This document shows, in pieces, positions 10,144-21,408 of a stretch of DNA of 64,000 bases (position 1 is its first letter; each line of letters starts with the position of its first letter). Source of the stretch: Reticulascus tulasneorum (taxonomy: Eukaryota > Ascomycota > Sordariomycetes > Glomerellales > Reticulascaceae); assembly GCA_001557505.1 (NCBI GenBank), contig LSAX01000003.1:1054001-1118000 (forward strand), in the 5' to 3' direction. A program made the translations under genes and the position numbers. The notes under the pieces were generated by a model. It ran no database searches and was not told the origin of the DNA. It saw only the letters and a list, made by a program, of their open reading frames with translations.

Positions 10144-11182
10144 TTAAAAGTTTGAAGCAGCCGTAACTTGCGAATCAGAGGCCACGCTCACGCTCCTCAC
10201 CACAATCGTCTTGCCTGACTTGCTGGTAACACGGACGTCAACCGATGAGGTACCGAACCCGCTCTGGTTCTCGAAGAAATTGTACTGCGCACGCTTCGTC
10301 GACTGCCATGTGGTGCCGCCGTCGGTACTGACCTCGAGGCTAGCAATCGGCTCGTTGGCGTTAATGACTTGCATAGAGAACCAGTACTGAGAAGTGCCGG
10401 ACTTATTGTGCAATACGAGTGGTGACGTAATTCCGCACGGGACAAATGTATATGATGTGGAAATTATGCCTGCTGAGATCGGGCCGAGCTCTTCGAACGC
10501 GTCTTGGAAGAGATCCAGGTGGCCCTCATCGCACTCGGGACATTGGTCGACAATCTGGGGCCGGTTAGCTAGGCCAGTCGAGGAACATCTAGTTATCGTG
10601 GAATAAGTATCTCACCATGGCCGTAATAGTATTACCACTCGGGCCGCTGACTTGGACGCAAGCTCCGCAGTTAGCAGCATCGCTCCATGCCGACCCAGAA
10701 AAGGCCGTGCCGAAGAGGCCGGAAGGGATGCTATAAGTAGAGAACGAGCACATGCCACCAGCGACATTGCCCCCGTAGAACGTAGATTTTCCAGACACAA
10801 CAGCGGAATCGACGGCAGGTGTTGTTGGCGCCGCAACCTCTTGTGTTGGCACTGCAACCTCTTGTGTTGGCACTGCTACCTCCTGTGTTGGCACTGTTAC
10901 CTCCTGTGTTGGCGCCGCCGCCTCCTGGGTTGGAGCCGCCACCTCTTCACTTGTCGGTACTGGGACCGTATCGACCGGTTTGCGGTCAGGAATTACAGAT
11001 TTCAAGAATATCGTTGCGGAAGCAGCGACAACGGAACTCTCAGCAACGTCCAGCAGGTCTTCGGGATTCGACCGCGGGTTAGTCACAGCCATGGATGAAG
11101 ACCTTGAGGGAAGTCTCTTGGCTGGGTGGGCCAGAGCAAAGGGGCAAGCCGAGATGACGAGCAGGAAGATGTGAGACCTCAT
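10144..11182 (-). CDS. Secreted expansin-like protein with repeat linker
   Basis: Exons 10616-11182 and 10144-10554 on the minus strand, 325 aa, joined by a 61-nt phase-0 intron. Signal peptide (MRSHIFLLVISACPFALAHP), then a Ser-rich stretch, then a linker of tandem PTQEVAV-type heptads (about 82-116). The double-psi beta-barrel domain follows: STFYGGNVAGGMCSF, ANCGACVQVSGPSG, then IVDQCPECDEGHLDL and the aspartate that corresponds to the conserved expansin/GH45-like acidic residue. The C-terminal part (about 230-325) is beta-rich with aromatics (SQYWFSMQV, GGTTWQSTKRAQYNFFE), as expected for the CBM63/pollen-allergen-like carbohydrate-binding half. Such proteins loosen cellulose or wall polysaccharide non-hydrolytically outside the cell. 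The linker is encoded by a recently expanded 21-bp repeat. Confidence 0.87.
10835..10939 (-). repeat. 21-bp tandem repeat in the expansin-like gene
   Basis: Five consecutive 21-bp units; the two at 10835-10855 and 10856-10876 are identical and the others differ at a few bases. They encode the heptad repeat linker between the signal peptide region and the barrel domain. Likely length-polymorphic between strains. Confidence 0.85.
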
Positions 11183-13320
11183 CGTGTCGAGGTTACTGTC
11201 GTGTGCACGCGTCGAAAGGGAAAATGGATCGATTCAATACACGGGCCGGGCCGGATTATATCTGTACTTGAAGAAGAGCGAGTGACCAAGCCGGAAATGA
11301 CTGACCGGACTGTCGAGAATGAAACGAATATACGCACAGCACTCAGAAAGCAATTGCGAGGTTAAATGAGTGACGGGTAGAGAATTCAAACCAAACCAGA
11401 CCAGCTCGGGTGAAGAGAACGAGAGAGGAGGGATCCAGAGGAAACGCGAGCAAGGGGATAATTAAAGAGACATCACCATGAGTATAACAGCAGAAGTTGT
11501 GGAGCGTGTACCCTGGGTCATCTAAACAACCTGGGGCTTGAAACGCTGTGGCGGGAATCCACCAATCTAGTCTAACGGCATTCTGCAAGGCACCGAACCG
11601 GCTCCCGGCATGCCACCAAACCATCTCCAGATCACAATTATCGTGTCCGAATAAGGATACTCCAAATTCATTGGACTGATGCCGTTTAGCTCATTGCGCA
11701 ATGTCTCATCTCCGGGTCTTGGACGCTTGACCCAACCGGAAATCTCAAGGCATGTTCTCTTGAATGTCTTTTGATGTTTCTTTCAGGCTGCTGCCTCCCA
11801 GCTCCTGTGGCCTCTGCCCACTTTGAATTTTAGTTTTAGATCCTTCAATCTTATGGCAGCGAGGCTAGACCGGGATTCGTGGGGTTAGCGCAGAGAACAG
11901 CGGAGCCATGGGCCAAGTGGTGTGCAGGCCCGGCCAGCAATGCCTGACGTTCTATTTAATTAATTCTTTATCGGGGCCCAAATTCATCGCCTCTGCCTTG
12001 ATTCAGCCAATCGGCTTGCTACCCACGAGTATGACGCACTTTGGGGGATCAGAATCCGACCCGTCAACGCGATGGAGACAATGTTGCTTCATTGGAACAT
12101 AGGCAGGATATATCCCTACCTCCGGAACGGAAAAGCGTGATCAAGAACGTGACGGAAATCATTTACACAAGTCAACACTTCGCGTCGAATGCTAGAGCGG
12201 CTGTGGGAGTAAATACCGGCTCGCCCATCACCTCGCTGATGCAAACAGGAAGACTGCCTGTACTACACCTTGGTCAATATATCCATCTAGTTCTCTTTAA
12301 TGACCTGTATCAAGTTTTTATATAATACTATTCTTAGTCTCCATCATTGTAATAATACCCACTACTAATTAGGTCAAGGAGCTCCAGCTGTGTCTGGACA
12401 TGAGAGGAATCTTCCTTGCGAGGGCTCCAAACAGACCAACGAGCCATTCAAACAATCAAGCTTCTATAAGCTGACAAGCGAATCACGAATTTCCGGTAGC
12501 ATACAGAGATGCCATAGAGGACACAAGCAGTGTCTTGCCTGCTAATCCACTTATTGCTTACGGATTGCAGAGCTTGGCGGTGGACTATGACCAGGGGGAA
12601 ATGTGCGTAGTGTAAAAGTTCACCACACAGTCCCCGTCCACGATGGCCTCAGCTTCAAAGGAGGAATGGTTGTGCGAGCACTCGTATTTGGTGGCGGGAT
12701 TTCTCTAGCACGGAGCCTTGATTCCATGCTATTGGGGCAACGCATTATATATATAATCTCAGTTGAGGCGTACCCCGTGAAAATGGTTCCACCTTTTGAA
12801 CTAGCTCGTTACTGAATAAGCGTATGTGTCGAATGGGGTTGGATTTAGGTCGTCTAACTGCCGCTAGCCCCCTGCGTACCTAAACATAGCCACGTTCGGG
12901 GATCAAATTGGATTGCCAATCCGCATCCACGTAGTTGAATGGCTCAGCAGAAACGGTCTCGCCAAAGTAGAGACCCCACGTCCTGGCTCAACGCAGAACC
13001 ACCTTAGCACTCTTGAGTACAGCCGCAGAGGCGGCCGCACCACCGCCATGTAGCCGGCCACCCCGGAAATCTTCAAGGTATGATCCCGTTTCATGAGTTT
13101 TCATAAGCCGTGCCTTCGAGAACTTGCCACGCCGGCAATCGATCTTCCAATCTTCCATTTTCCATTCTTGTATTTCTCTCTTCATCCATTCCAATCTCAT
13201 TTGTGGTCTCTGCTACAAATATCGAACTCGAGGTGCCGGACCTGTGTGCAGTCACCAGTCGCCGCCTTCAGTTTGTCTCTCCCTGTTTGCGAAAGCGATT
13301 TCTACAAGCCTCAAGCCGAA
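11183..13320. other. Intergenic interval, divergent promoter region
   Basis: About 2.1 kb between the divergent expansin-like and P450 genes. No gene is recognised. The ends serve as promoters; the P450 leader (about 13100-13320) is pyrimidine-rich. Confidence 0.45.
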
Positions 13321-15133
13321 ATGTATTCTATCAGCGCCGTTTCCGCTTTGCGAAAGGTAGCCGCAGCAGCCATCCTCTACTACGGCACCCTTGTGTTTTA
13401 TCGTCTGTTTCTTCACCCGCTCTCACGCTTTCCCGGGCCCAAATTGGCGGCCATCTCGCGCTGGTACGAGGCATACTACGACGTCGTTCAAGGCGGGCAA
13501 TACACTAAAAAGATTGCAGAGTTGCACAGAAAATACGGTAAGGATTTTAAGGTCCCCACGCGTCCTCGTTCACTTTTGCCCTTCGCAGCCACTTGTTCTG
13601 GAATTGACTCGACCTTGAGCAGGCCCGATAGTCCGAATCAGTCCATACGAACTGCACATCATTGATCCTGCGTTCTATGAGAAGCTTTATAGCTTGGATG
13701 GCCGTTGGGACAAATATGCCTGGATATACGATGCTTTTGGGACCAAACGCTCGATGGCTTTCGGTTCAGGTATAGCCTCCGCCGTAGTCACACACGGGTG
13801 ACTTAATAACATACTTCACAGATCACGATGCCCACAAGGCCCGGAGACATGCGATAGCCCCATTCTTTTCGAAAGAAAAGGTTGCGGACCGGCAGGATCT
13901 AATACGCCAAAATGTGGGCAAGCTCTACAAACGCATTTCAAACCTGTCTGGGACAACCTTCAACCTAGGCGCAGCCATCAGCGCTTTCACTAGAGTAAAC
14001 GTGAACGAGTTCATACTTGGGAAAGAATACAATGACCTTGACTTGGAAGATTTTGGCATAGGGTTGTCGGTCGCTTCACAAGGCGCCGGCGCGTTCTGGC
14101 GCACGACGAAGCATATACGCTGGTTCGGGCCAAGTCTAAGGGCGATACCTATTGATTGGGCCATGAAAGTGGCAGACGAAAGCACCAAATCCTTTCTCCT
14201 GTACCTCGAGGTAAGTAACATATGACGAAGAGGCATTTGGCTCGGAGTGGTGCATGCCATGAGAGCCGCTTGTTAATTCATTACTTCACAGCAATCTGAA
14301 CAAGACACCCGAGATGTCTTAGACGCTGTGACGTCTTCTCCTGAAAATGAGGTCCAGAAAAGCATAGTCAATGAGATTGTCCATTCTCATCTTCCACCCG
14401 CGGAGAAAACCTTCGAGCGAATTTTCGAAGATGTAGCTACCGTGGGTGCTGCGGGATTCGAATCGACTGCCAACGCCCTCAGGCTGATTTTCTACCACGT
14501 CTTCACCAATGACGAGATCCTTCACCGACTTAGGAGAGAAATTAGTTTAGCTGCCGCCGAGTCTTCCGAGGCCATTACGCTAACCATGCTTGAGCAGCTG
14601 CCTTATCTCACATCTGTGTTGATGGAAGGTATGCGTCTGAGCCCTGGCATCGGCACACGAGCGTCTCGTGTTACAGACAAGGACCTATTCTACGGCGACT
14701 TTCGAATTCCTGCTGGCACACCGATCGGAATGACTACCCTGTTGATGCACACTGACGAGAAACTGTATCCCGACCCAATGCGATTCAACCCAGACCGATG
14801 GATGGATCCCAAGGATCGGCAAGCGGCCGCTAACACATATGCTCCCTTCTCGAAAGGGGCGAGGATATGCATCGGCATGCAGTAGGTCCATCATTTCTAT
14901 ATTCATGGTTATTGCTTGTCCTCTCGCATCTGTCTTGACTAACGTAATGGTCTACCGTTAGCCTGGCCTGGGCCGAGATGTATCTGCTTTTGGCTACACT
15001 GGTTCAGGGCTTCAACTTCACGATCGAGGGTGCCACAGCAGCTGACTTTGAGTTCGAAGTGGATAATTTTGGGATTGGCACTAAGGCGGGGTGTAATTTA
15101 CTTACCTATGTTAGCTTGCACAAAGTCCAATAG
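13321..15133 (+). CDS. Cytochrome P450 monooxygenase
   Basis: Five exons: 13321-13537, 13623-13769, 13822-14210, 14292-14881 and 14962-15133, giving 504 aa, a normal length for a microsomal fungal P450. An N-terminal membrane anchor (about 12-32) is followed by the HPLSRFPGPKLAA proline hinge. Other marks: HKARRHAIAPFFSKE (helix C region), the I-helix GAAGFESTANAL, the ExxR motif in MEGMRL, the PERF-type FNPDRW, and the heme loop FSKGARICIGMHL with its cysteine ligand; the last intron splits this loop. The FGTKRSMAFG and KARRHAIAPFFS blocks recall the CYP58 / trichodiene oxygenase-type clan, but substrate cannot be read. It acts at the ER membrane with cytochrome P450 reductase. No terpene synthase or PKS lies nearby, so a lone detoxification or tailoring role is as likely. 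Confidence 0.92.
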
Positions 15134-15738
15134 TTGCAATAAAATGGAATTCTATTAGCTTAGGAGGTTTTCTACATACAGCGTCCACTGCTAGGATCCT
15201 TTGTAGATGTGTGGAACTTGCGCTTCAACAGGAAGACCAAGAGCCTGTTGGGGTTCTAGTAGCCTCATCTATCTTCTCCCACACCACTCTCCTGTTCTAA
15301 TACCTGTTCATGTATCTTAGCCTACTTTGCCTCACGTTTGCACCACTGTTGCCTTCCTGGCCAACGTGGCGGCCTGTCTTTCGATCAGATTGAATCATGC
15401 TCTGCACGTAACATTGGCTCATTAATCGACAGGAGGGCCTCTTGCATGAGGGGTGTCTTGTGGCGGCGTACCACGAAGTCCAGTGTAGGTAAGAGTGGAT
15501 ACGTAGGCTAAAAGTGTATACAATCTCAACTCTCCTCATTGTGTCGGCGGAACAGCTAGTACCCAATGGATGCGAACTGCTCGCCTCAGTTTTGCGAGGG
15601 CCGTCCTCTCTGACCATCATTGCGAAGTGGAAGAATATCTTATATATGCTAGATCCTGCCTTTCGAACAAAGGCTCGTGTTGCATCCGTCACCAAATTAC
15701 CGTTCCAAATCTCATTAATTTGCGCATCTAAAGTACCT
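15134..15738. other. Intergenic between P450 and viroplasmin gene
   Basis: About 600 bp. An in-frame extension upstream of 15739 exists (from 15514) but the viroplasmin domain starts just after the ATG at 15739, so the extension is not included. Nothing else is recognised. Confidence 0.5.
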
Positions 15739-16431
15739 ATGGAGAAGCGGCCTAGAACAAAGAACAATGAGTACTATGCGGTCATCCGCGGTCGCTACCT
15801 TGCCGTTCCAACCATATTTTCCTCTTGGTAAGGACTCCCAAAGACCCAATGTACTTCAAGTACACTGATTACTCGTCATAATTTATCAGGGGTTCTGCTC
15901 ACCCTTTGGTAACTGGGCATCCTAACGCAAAGCATAAAGCTTTCCTCTCACTCGACAAGGCTGAGGCATACATGTCGCAAAACGAGATCGAGAGCTACGC
16001 CATGGTGCTCAAAGATGACGCAGGAGAAACTACTCCGCGAGCGAGCCAGAAGTCATACTTTTATGCCGTAGCTTATGGTCGAGATATCGGAGTTCGGGAG
16101 ATTTACTAGTAAGCCTGACAATCTCTGAATGTGGTGGCTCTCTAATCAATTAAGCGGCCCAAGTGGTACAGAAGAAAAAGTGGTGGATTTCCTAGGTGGT
16201 TGCCACAAATCTTTTCGAACACATCAGCAGGCACAGGCTTTCATTGCTGACTGGGAAGAGGCATATGCCTCTATCATCTATTCTCAAGTCAAAGAAGAGC
16301 TGGCACAGGGTGGTAGGCCCGCACAGATCCAGAAAGCCCTTATTTTCCCGAGCCTCAAGACGGAGTCTGTGGATGAGAAGGAACTTAGTAGTATGGTAAA
16401 TAAGATGAGGCTTGATACGTCACGGTCGTGA
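15739..16431 (+). CDS. Tandem viroplasmin (RNase H1 N-terminal) domain protein
   Basis: Exons 15739-15827, 15890-16108 and 16155-16431, giving 194 aa. Two copies of the caulimovirus viroplasmin / RNase H1 N-terminal fold (PF01693 type) are visible. The first is NEYYAVIRGRYLAVPTIFSSW then HKAFLSLDKAEAYM. The second is SYFYAVAYGRDIGVREIYYG then LGGCHKSFRTHQQAQAFIADW. In eukaryotic RNase H1 this small domain binds RNA/DNA hybrids or duplex RNA. Here the C-terminal RNase H catalytic domain is absent: after the second copy only a helical, Glu/Lys-rich tail follows. Role unknown; a hybrid- or dsRNA-binding protein is inferred. The two introns fall near the same point of each repeat (after the SSW and IYY strands), which suggests origin by internal duplication. 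Likely cytosolic or nuclear. Confidence 0.75.
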
Positions 16432-16684
16432 TCAGCTACCTTCCTTAGTGTTCATGGATGGGCCTGGATTAACTGGTTGCTGTTCTGTATTCTGCAGCTT
16501 GCAGGGGGCGGGTGTGGGCTGGGCGGTGGACGCTGATCATTACCTTTCAGGTTGGTGTAATGAGCTTTCCGACGATCAAGGAACGAGATTATCAATAACC
16601 CTCCCAAGCCTCAGTGCCATACATACAATGACTTAATCTGTTCATTTGTAAATACTAGGGACCGCAACTTTAGTCAGCTTGAGG

Positions 16685-18136
16685 ATGTTTTTGCGCGTGA
16701 ATAACGTGCGCACCGCCTACCGTAGTGGACGCCGCTCCCTACGGTCAACGCGACGTGCCCTCTCTGCGATCCTTCAGCCGCACGCCTCCGGCTATGTGAA
16801 ATGGAACGACACGTTAAACGGGGCCACGACACGCGCCAACATTGACCACGTCGTTATTCATAGCACTCCACCAGAGTCTGATTCTGATCCTGACGACGTA
16901 GATATCCGGGACACTTGGCTTAACTTCAGACACGACGGCTGGCCACAATATACGAACTCAATCGCGCGGCTCGCCGAGTTGCCCAACCTCGAGCATGTTC
17001 ACCTGCGCTTCTCAGATAAGTGTAGGGGCCCAAATAGTGAAAGTCCTGATTCCGATGACGCTGAGCCGTTTTACACGCGTTTGGCAACATTGCAGGCTGT
17101 CTTCGAGGCGATAAGTCGACATAACGAGGAGCCCTCCCACCCGGGCAAAGTACGCGCCTTGACCATCGAGAATCTACAAAACCTACCCCTCGATACTTTT
17201 ACTTCATCCCCGATCTTCAAGAATGTCACCCAGCACTTGGAGGAGCTCCATATCCAGGTATGCGAGGAGTACAACGAATACGGTCCGGATCAAGACATGT
17301 ATCACATTGAACGTCAGCAAGCAGAGGCCTACATTCGCAATCAGTGGCTCATACCCCTAGCTGACCAGCTCACGTCACTGAGCATCTACTTCCGGGAGCC
17401 CTGGGGACTGATGCCAGGCTACTTCGATGGCCGTGGCTTGAAATTTCCCAAGCTCAAGATGCTTAATCTGGGCAACTATACAGTCGCGCATGATGACCAA
17501 TTGGACTGGGTGCTTAGCCAAAAGTCGTTGGTGTCTCTGCGCCTTGACGTCTGCTTCCTTGTCCCGTTCATACACAACCGGGCTGAACTCATGGATCAGT
17601 GGGCCGTGCGGACAGACGGCTGGAACCAACTTCCTCGAGGCGCATTTGGATACTCTGAGGAGTATGACCGCACATATTTTTACCCCGGGACGTGGGCAGC
17701 GGTGTACGATCGAATACGCACTTGCTTGCCTAACCTGCTTGATTTTCGATTCAACCCTGACCCGACCTCCAAACACCCATTCCTAGAGCTGCCCTACAAC
17801 ATGGATTTGTACCTTGACGGGGAGCATTTTTTCAGCCGCTACATCTCCTTCAACATGGGAGTACTCCCTACACCATGGGCTGAGCCGTTCTGTCCATCAG
17901 ACACTACTTTAGAGTTTGGCCATGCCATATCGGTTTGGCTGATGAAGGAGAAAGGAGAGAAGGTGCCAGAGGTAAGTACGAGCTTGGATCGGCATACAAA
18001 TACAGAGTTGGGTGATAGAGATGCTCTTAACGCGCTATTGGAATCAGTGATGAAGCGGCGACAGAGAGTAGGACTGGGGAGTGTCGCAGATCTATCGCAG
18101 GGACACCGGCCAGGAAGAGCGATGTACTGCCGTTAA
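16685..18136 (+). CDS. LRR/F-box-like fungal hypothetical protein
   Basis: An open frame of 483 codons from the ATG at 16685. It carries leucine-rich, irregularly spaced segments (IARLAELPNLEHVHLRF, HLEELHIQVCEEY, LKMLNLGNY, LVSLRLDVCF, CLPNLLDFRF), the layout common in fungal F-box/LRR proteins that select substrates for SCF ubiquitin ligases. No clear F-box is visible; it could be in a missed upstream exon (16432-16684) or be absent. A strong GTAAGTA donor at 17972 with a possible acceptor near 18048 could remove the end of the frame, so the last 50 residues are uncertain. The coding region is otherwise uninterrupted and uses GC-rich third positions like its neighbours, supporting a real gene. 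Confidence 0.6.
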   Translation: MFLRVNNVRTAYRSGRRSLRSTRRALSAILQPHASGYVKWNDTLNGATTRANIDHVVIHSTPPESDSDPDDVDIRDTWLNFRHDGWPQYTNSIARLAELPNLEHVHLRFSDKCRGPNSESPDSDDAEPFYTRLATLQAVFEAISRHNEEPSHPGKVRALTIENLQNLPLDTFTSSPIFKNVTQHLEELHIQVCEEYNEYGPDQDMYHIERQQAEAYIRNQWLIPLADQLTSLSIYFREPWGLMPGYFDGRGLKFPKLKMLNLGNYTVAHDDQLDWVLSQKSLVSLRLDVCFLVPFIHNRAELMDQWAVRTDGWNQLPRGAFGYSEEYDRTYFYPGTWAAVYDRIRTCLPNLLDFRFNPDPTSKHPFLELPYNMDLYLDGEHFFSRYISFNMGVLPTPWAEPFCPSDTTLEFGHAISVWLMKEKGEKVPEVSTSLDRHTNTELGDRDALNALLESVMKRRQRVGLGSVADLSQGHRPGRAMYCR

Positions 18137-21100
18137 ATGTTAATTTTCTTCACACCGTCAATATCACCAGGAAAATCACAAAATATCTGGAAGGGAATAG
18201 CTGCCGGCATGATCAAAGTCAAGGCTGTTAGCGCCGCGAACTCACTTCTTTTGAAGGAAGGGTGTGTATATATTAATTGATCACCTTCAGCTCGGCGTAG
18301 ATGATCTCCTCCTTATCCCACACCGGCTAAGCATGCTCCAAAGAATCCCCGAACACTCCCGAATCGCAACGGCCGCGGTGCGTAACCTCAACGGCATTTG
18401 AGACAACAGTAGGTCTCGTTAGTTTTGTCATGATTGGATAGAATATGGCAAACACTCGCCCTTGGCGAAGTCTCCCTATCTCATGTTCTAAGGCGAGATC
18501 ATCTGCATCATGCACGAAACGTAAATCCGCGGAGCCTGTCAAACGAGAACGTTTGACAACCAATGGGGCGAGTAGCCTTAGGCCGAACGCTCGATTCAGT
18601 AACTCGGCGAACCGAGGTGGCTTTTCCGGAGCAGCCACGTTTGCAGCATTAACTAAGCTAGTCTACCGCACGAAACTCGCATTCTTTTCGGTATCTGAAG
18701 GTAAAAAGTAGAATCTGAAATGCTGTCCATATGGGGGGGCAACAGGCAATCTAGAGGCATTAGCGTGGTCTGCTTCCCGAAAGTCGGGCGGTGCTCTCAA
18801 ATCCCGGGTCGGGATTTGTGGCTGAGAACAAATGCACCCCTCCAATTGGAGACTCGTTCTATGATAAGTCAGCCGACCTTTAGGGAATGACTGATTGCAC
18901 TCTCGATACGTACGTAGGCAATGCATCTTAACGCTAGTCGCAAATAATCTTGATAAGTCGACCGGCCAGCTGTCGCAAGATAAGTTATATTTGCATATTT
19001 AGCAGCAGTCTCCGTGGATTTTTCTCTACACGGTCAATTGATTGACCAGCACTCACTTCTCGTAGATATTTAACATGCTATCTCTCTGTTTTCATTTCAC
19101 AACATCTGCCACAAGGATCCCTAAGCTTGATTATGGAAGCCACGCATGAGGATAAGCCGTGGCTGGTGCCAAAGTACGGTGGCACCAATCTTGGCAAGCT
19201 GTTAGACGCCATCTGCAGCAGCACAATACCTTCCTACTTACGGACTTATAGCCTCGTTGTGATTTGCTCGGCTCTGTTCCGGAAAAATGAAAGCAAGTGG
19301 AACGACAAGCTTACTCCTCGAGGCGTGTTGTCATGCCGAAGCTGGATATGAATCCCAACTCAACCATACAAATTGATCTTGTTAGAGACAATCACTTGAG
19401 ATTGATGGGAAAATATCTTGTCAATTCAAATGAGCGGGGACAATCATCTACCCAACCCACAACCCAGCACCTCCACTTACACCTTCTTCTTCATCCTTAG
19501 AGGACCTCTCCACGAGAGCTGTCCCAAAACCATCAGTGGGATTCATGCTTGACAATGGGCATCATGGCAGCCACCAAGAGCGACGATGACCTACTGCCGT
19601 TACCGTCAAAGACTCAATAACACTGGTAAATATCGTGTGCAATCGTAACACCAAATCTCCAGGGTTTCCTTAGCCGGCGTATCCAATCAACTAGAGGAGA
19701 GTAACCTTAGCGTCGACTTAGTCACGATGAGTGACAGGAATGTAAGCCTTGCCAATCAATCTCCTGGCAAAAATGAAAGCCGCTAGAGGCGATTAAAAGG
19801 AGAGGTTGAGAAGTTTGCCAACGTGAGCATATCATTGACCATCCTAAGGCAACGTTCCTGACTGTCTTGGCTAGGTGGTTATCAGCGCGAACATGTCTAT
19901 TGTCACAGTCGTTGGACATAAACTGCGGAATATGGTTGGAGTCTCAAGTAGGTACGAATCGACTTTCCGAGGGGTAGAAGGCGCTAGAGCTGGGTCAGAG
20001 TACTGACTGATACACGAATTCCAGGCGAGATTCTGTTGGCACTGGCAGCTGCCAAAACTAACATATTTCTTGTCAGCCACGGTGCCAGCGAGATCATTGT
20101 TTCGTACGCTTCCCCGCCTGATTTGTAGATATCAGCCCACTAATGCATACTGTAGGCTGGTCGTCAGGGCTGAAGATGCAATCCTGGCAATGTCTGTGAC
20201 CCACAGCAAAGTGCTGAAGATGCCCACACATTGGGAGCAAGAGAGTGATTTCATCAAAGGCTTGAGATCCAGTCATCTGCAACGTTTCTGGCTATTCTGT
20301 TGCTTATTCATGCAAATCTAGGCCCATGTTTATACTGGGTGGCGCCGCCATCAAATATCGAGGTAACGATGAATTGATCAGTGTCCAGACGGATACAGAT
20401 TAGGGAGAGAGCTGTGACAGGATTGGAAAGGAGCTCGTGATGCCTTTTAGGATCCAATCAAACATGAGATGCAAATGCCTAGCCCTACATGGTTCATCTC
20501 TAACCCCTATAGGCAAATAGTCAATGATGCTGTGCGTGCCACATGCAAGTGCCTCCACATCCCCAAACGGGCGCAAGACGAGAGGACTCAGATGCATCTA
20601 GCTTGAACCGGTGTTGGTATTGAGCTCGTCTGGTACTCAGTAGATTTGGGCAAGTTCCAGTGTCTGCTTCTTGGCCATGTCCCCTTCGATCTAGCTCGCT
20701 TGAACAGCTACGAGGACCAAGTTCGATCGACGCCAACCTGCCAAGAACCCAGAAGACCAATGGACGCTCCCAAGAAATAAGAGATGTTTTCTGATCGTAC
20801 AAAGCAATGGTGCTCAACCCCAACAAAAAGCAAAGCCATCAGGAGGGTGTGCAGCCGATAAATAGCTGTTTCTTGTTGGTTGGCGCACATCTGCATTGGG
20901 AAAATCCTGCAAAGCTAGTTATATCCTAGTCTTCCTCTCCCGTCATCCATTTGTCAAGGAAGTCGTAGCCCTGATGGTCATTGGACCAAGGATCAAGCAT
21001 ATGGCATCCAAGACGCCACCCCCTTAGCCCGAATGTGAGAGTCAAAAGCCTAGACTGGTGTACATTGCGCTGTGGCTTTCACTGACACAGCTGTATCACA

Positions 21101-21408
21101 GGCTATAGAGCTGGTATTACTCACTCCTTGCATGCTACTACATGTTCTGGCCGAACCTGGTCCCAAAACTGCCATGAGGCTGTGATAAGAAACTGCCAGA
21201 ACGCAGTTTGGAGTACATCGTCACCTACATTGAGAAAGTGATGGATCCGGGATACCACTCACGAGGCATTAGGTACAAAATATAAACTTAAATATGCGTC
21301 AGACCACCGGCAGAGTTTCTTTAAGCTGCCTCAAAAGACACAACGATTACGAGCATTTTAACTCTTTGTGTCATCCGCCGCGGTGCCAGACATACAGAAA
21401 TCGACAAG
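18137..21408. other. Gene-poor 3.3-kb interval with possible relics
   Basis: No intact gene is seen. Short frames at 18327-18638 (minus), 18445-18711 (plus) and 19127-19351 (plus) have no family match I recognise. The last begins at an ATG (19133) after a plausible leader and might be an N-terminal remnant. A possible coding remnant at 20926-21295 (minus) is listed separately. Confidence 0.4.
20926..21295 (-). pseudogene. Possible decayed coding fragment
   Basis: Two stretches read like protein on the minus strand. One ends at a stop at 20926 and carries GWRLGCHMLDPWSNDHQG followed by FLDKWMTGEED. The other, upstream (about 21140-21260), carries VLQTAFWQFLITASWQFWDQ and then a stop. A GTGAGT donor and several AG acceptors lie between them, but none joins the two in frame. 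The aromatic-rich composition is unlike random frames here. I do not recognise the family; it may be a broken gene or chance. Confidence 0.25.
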
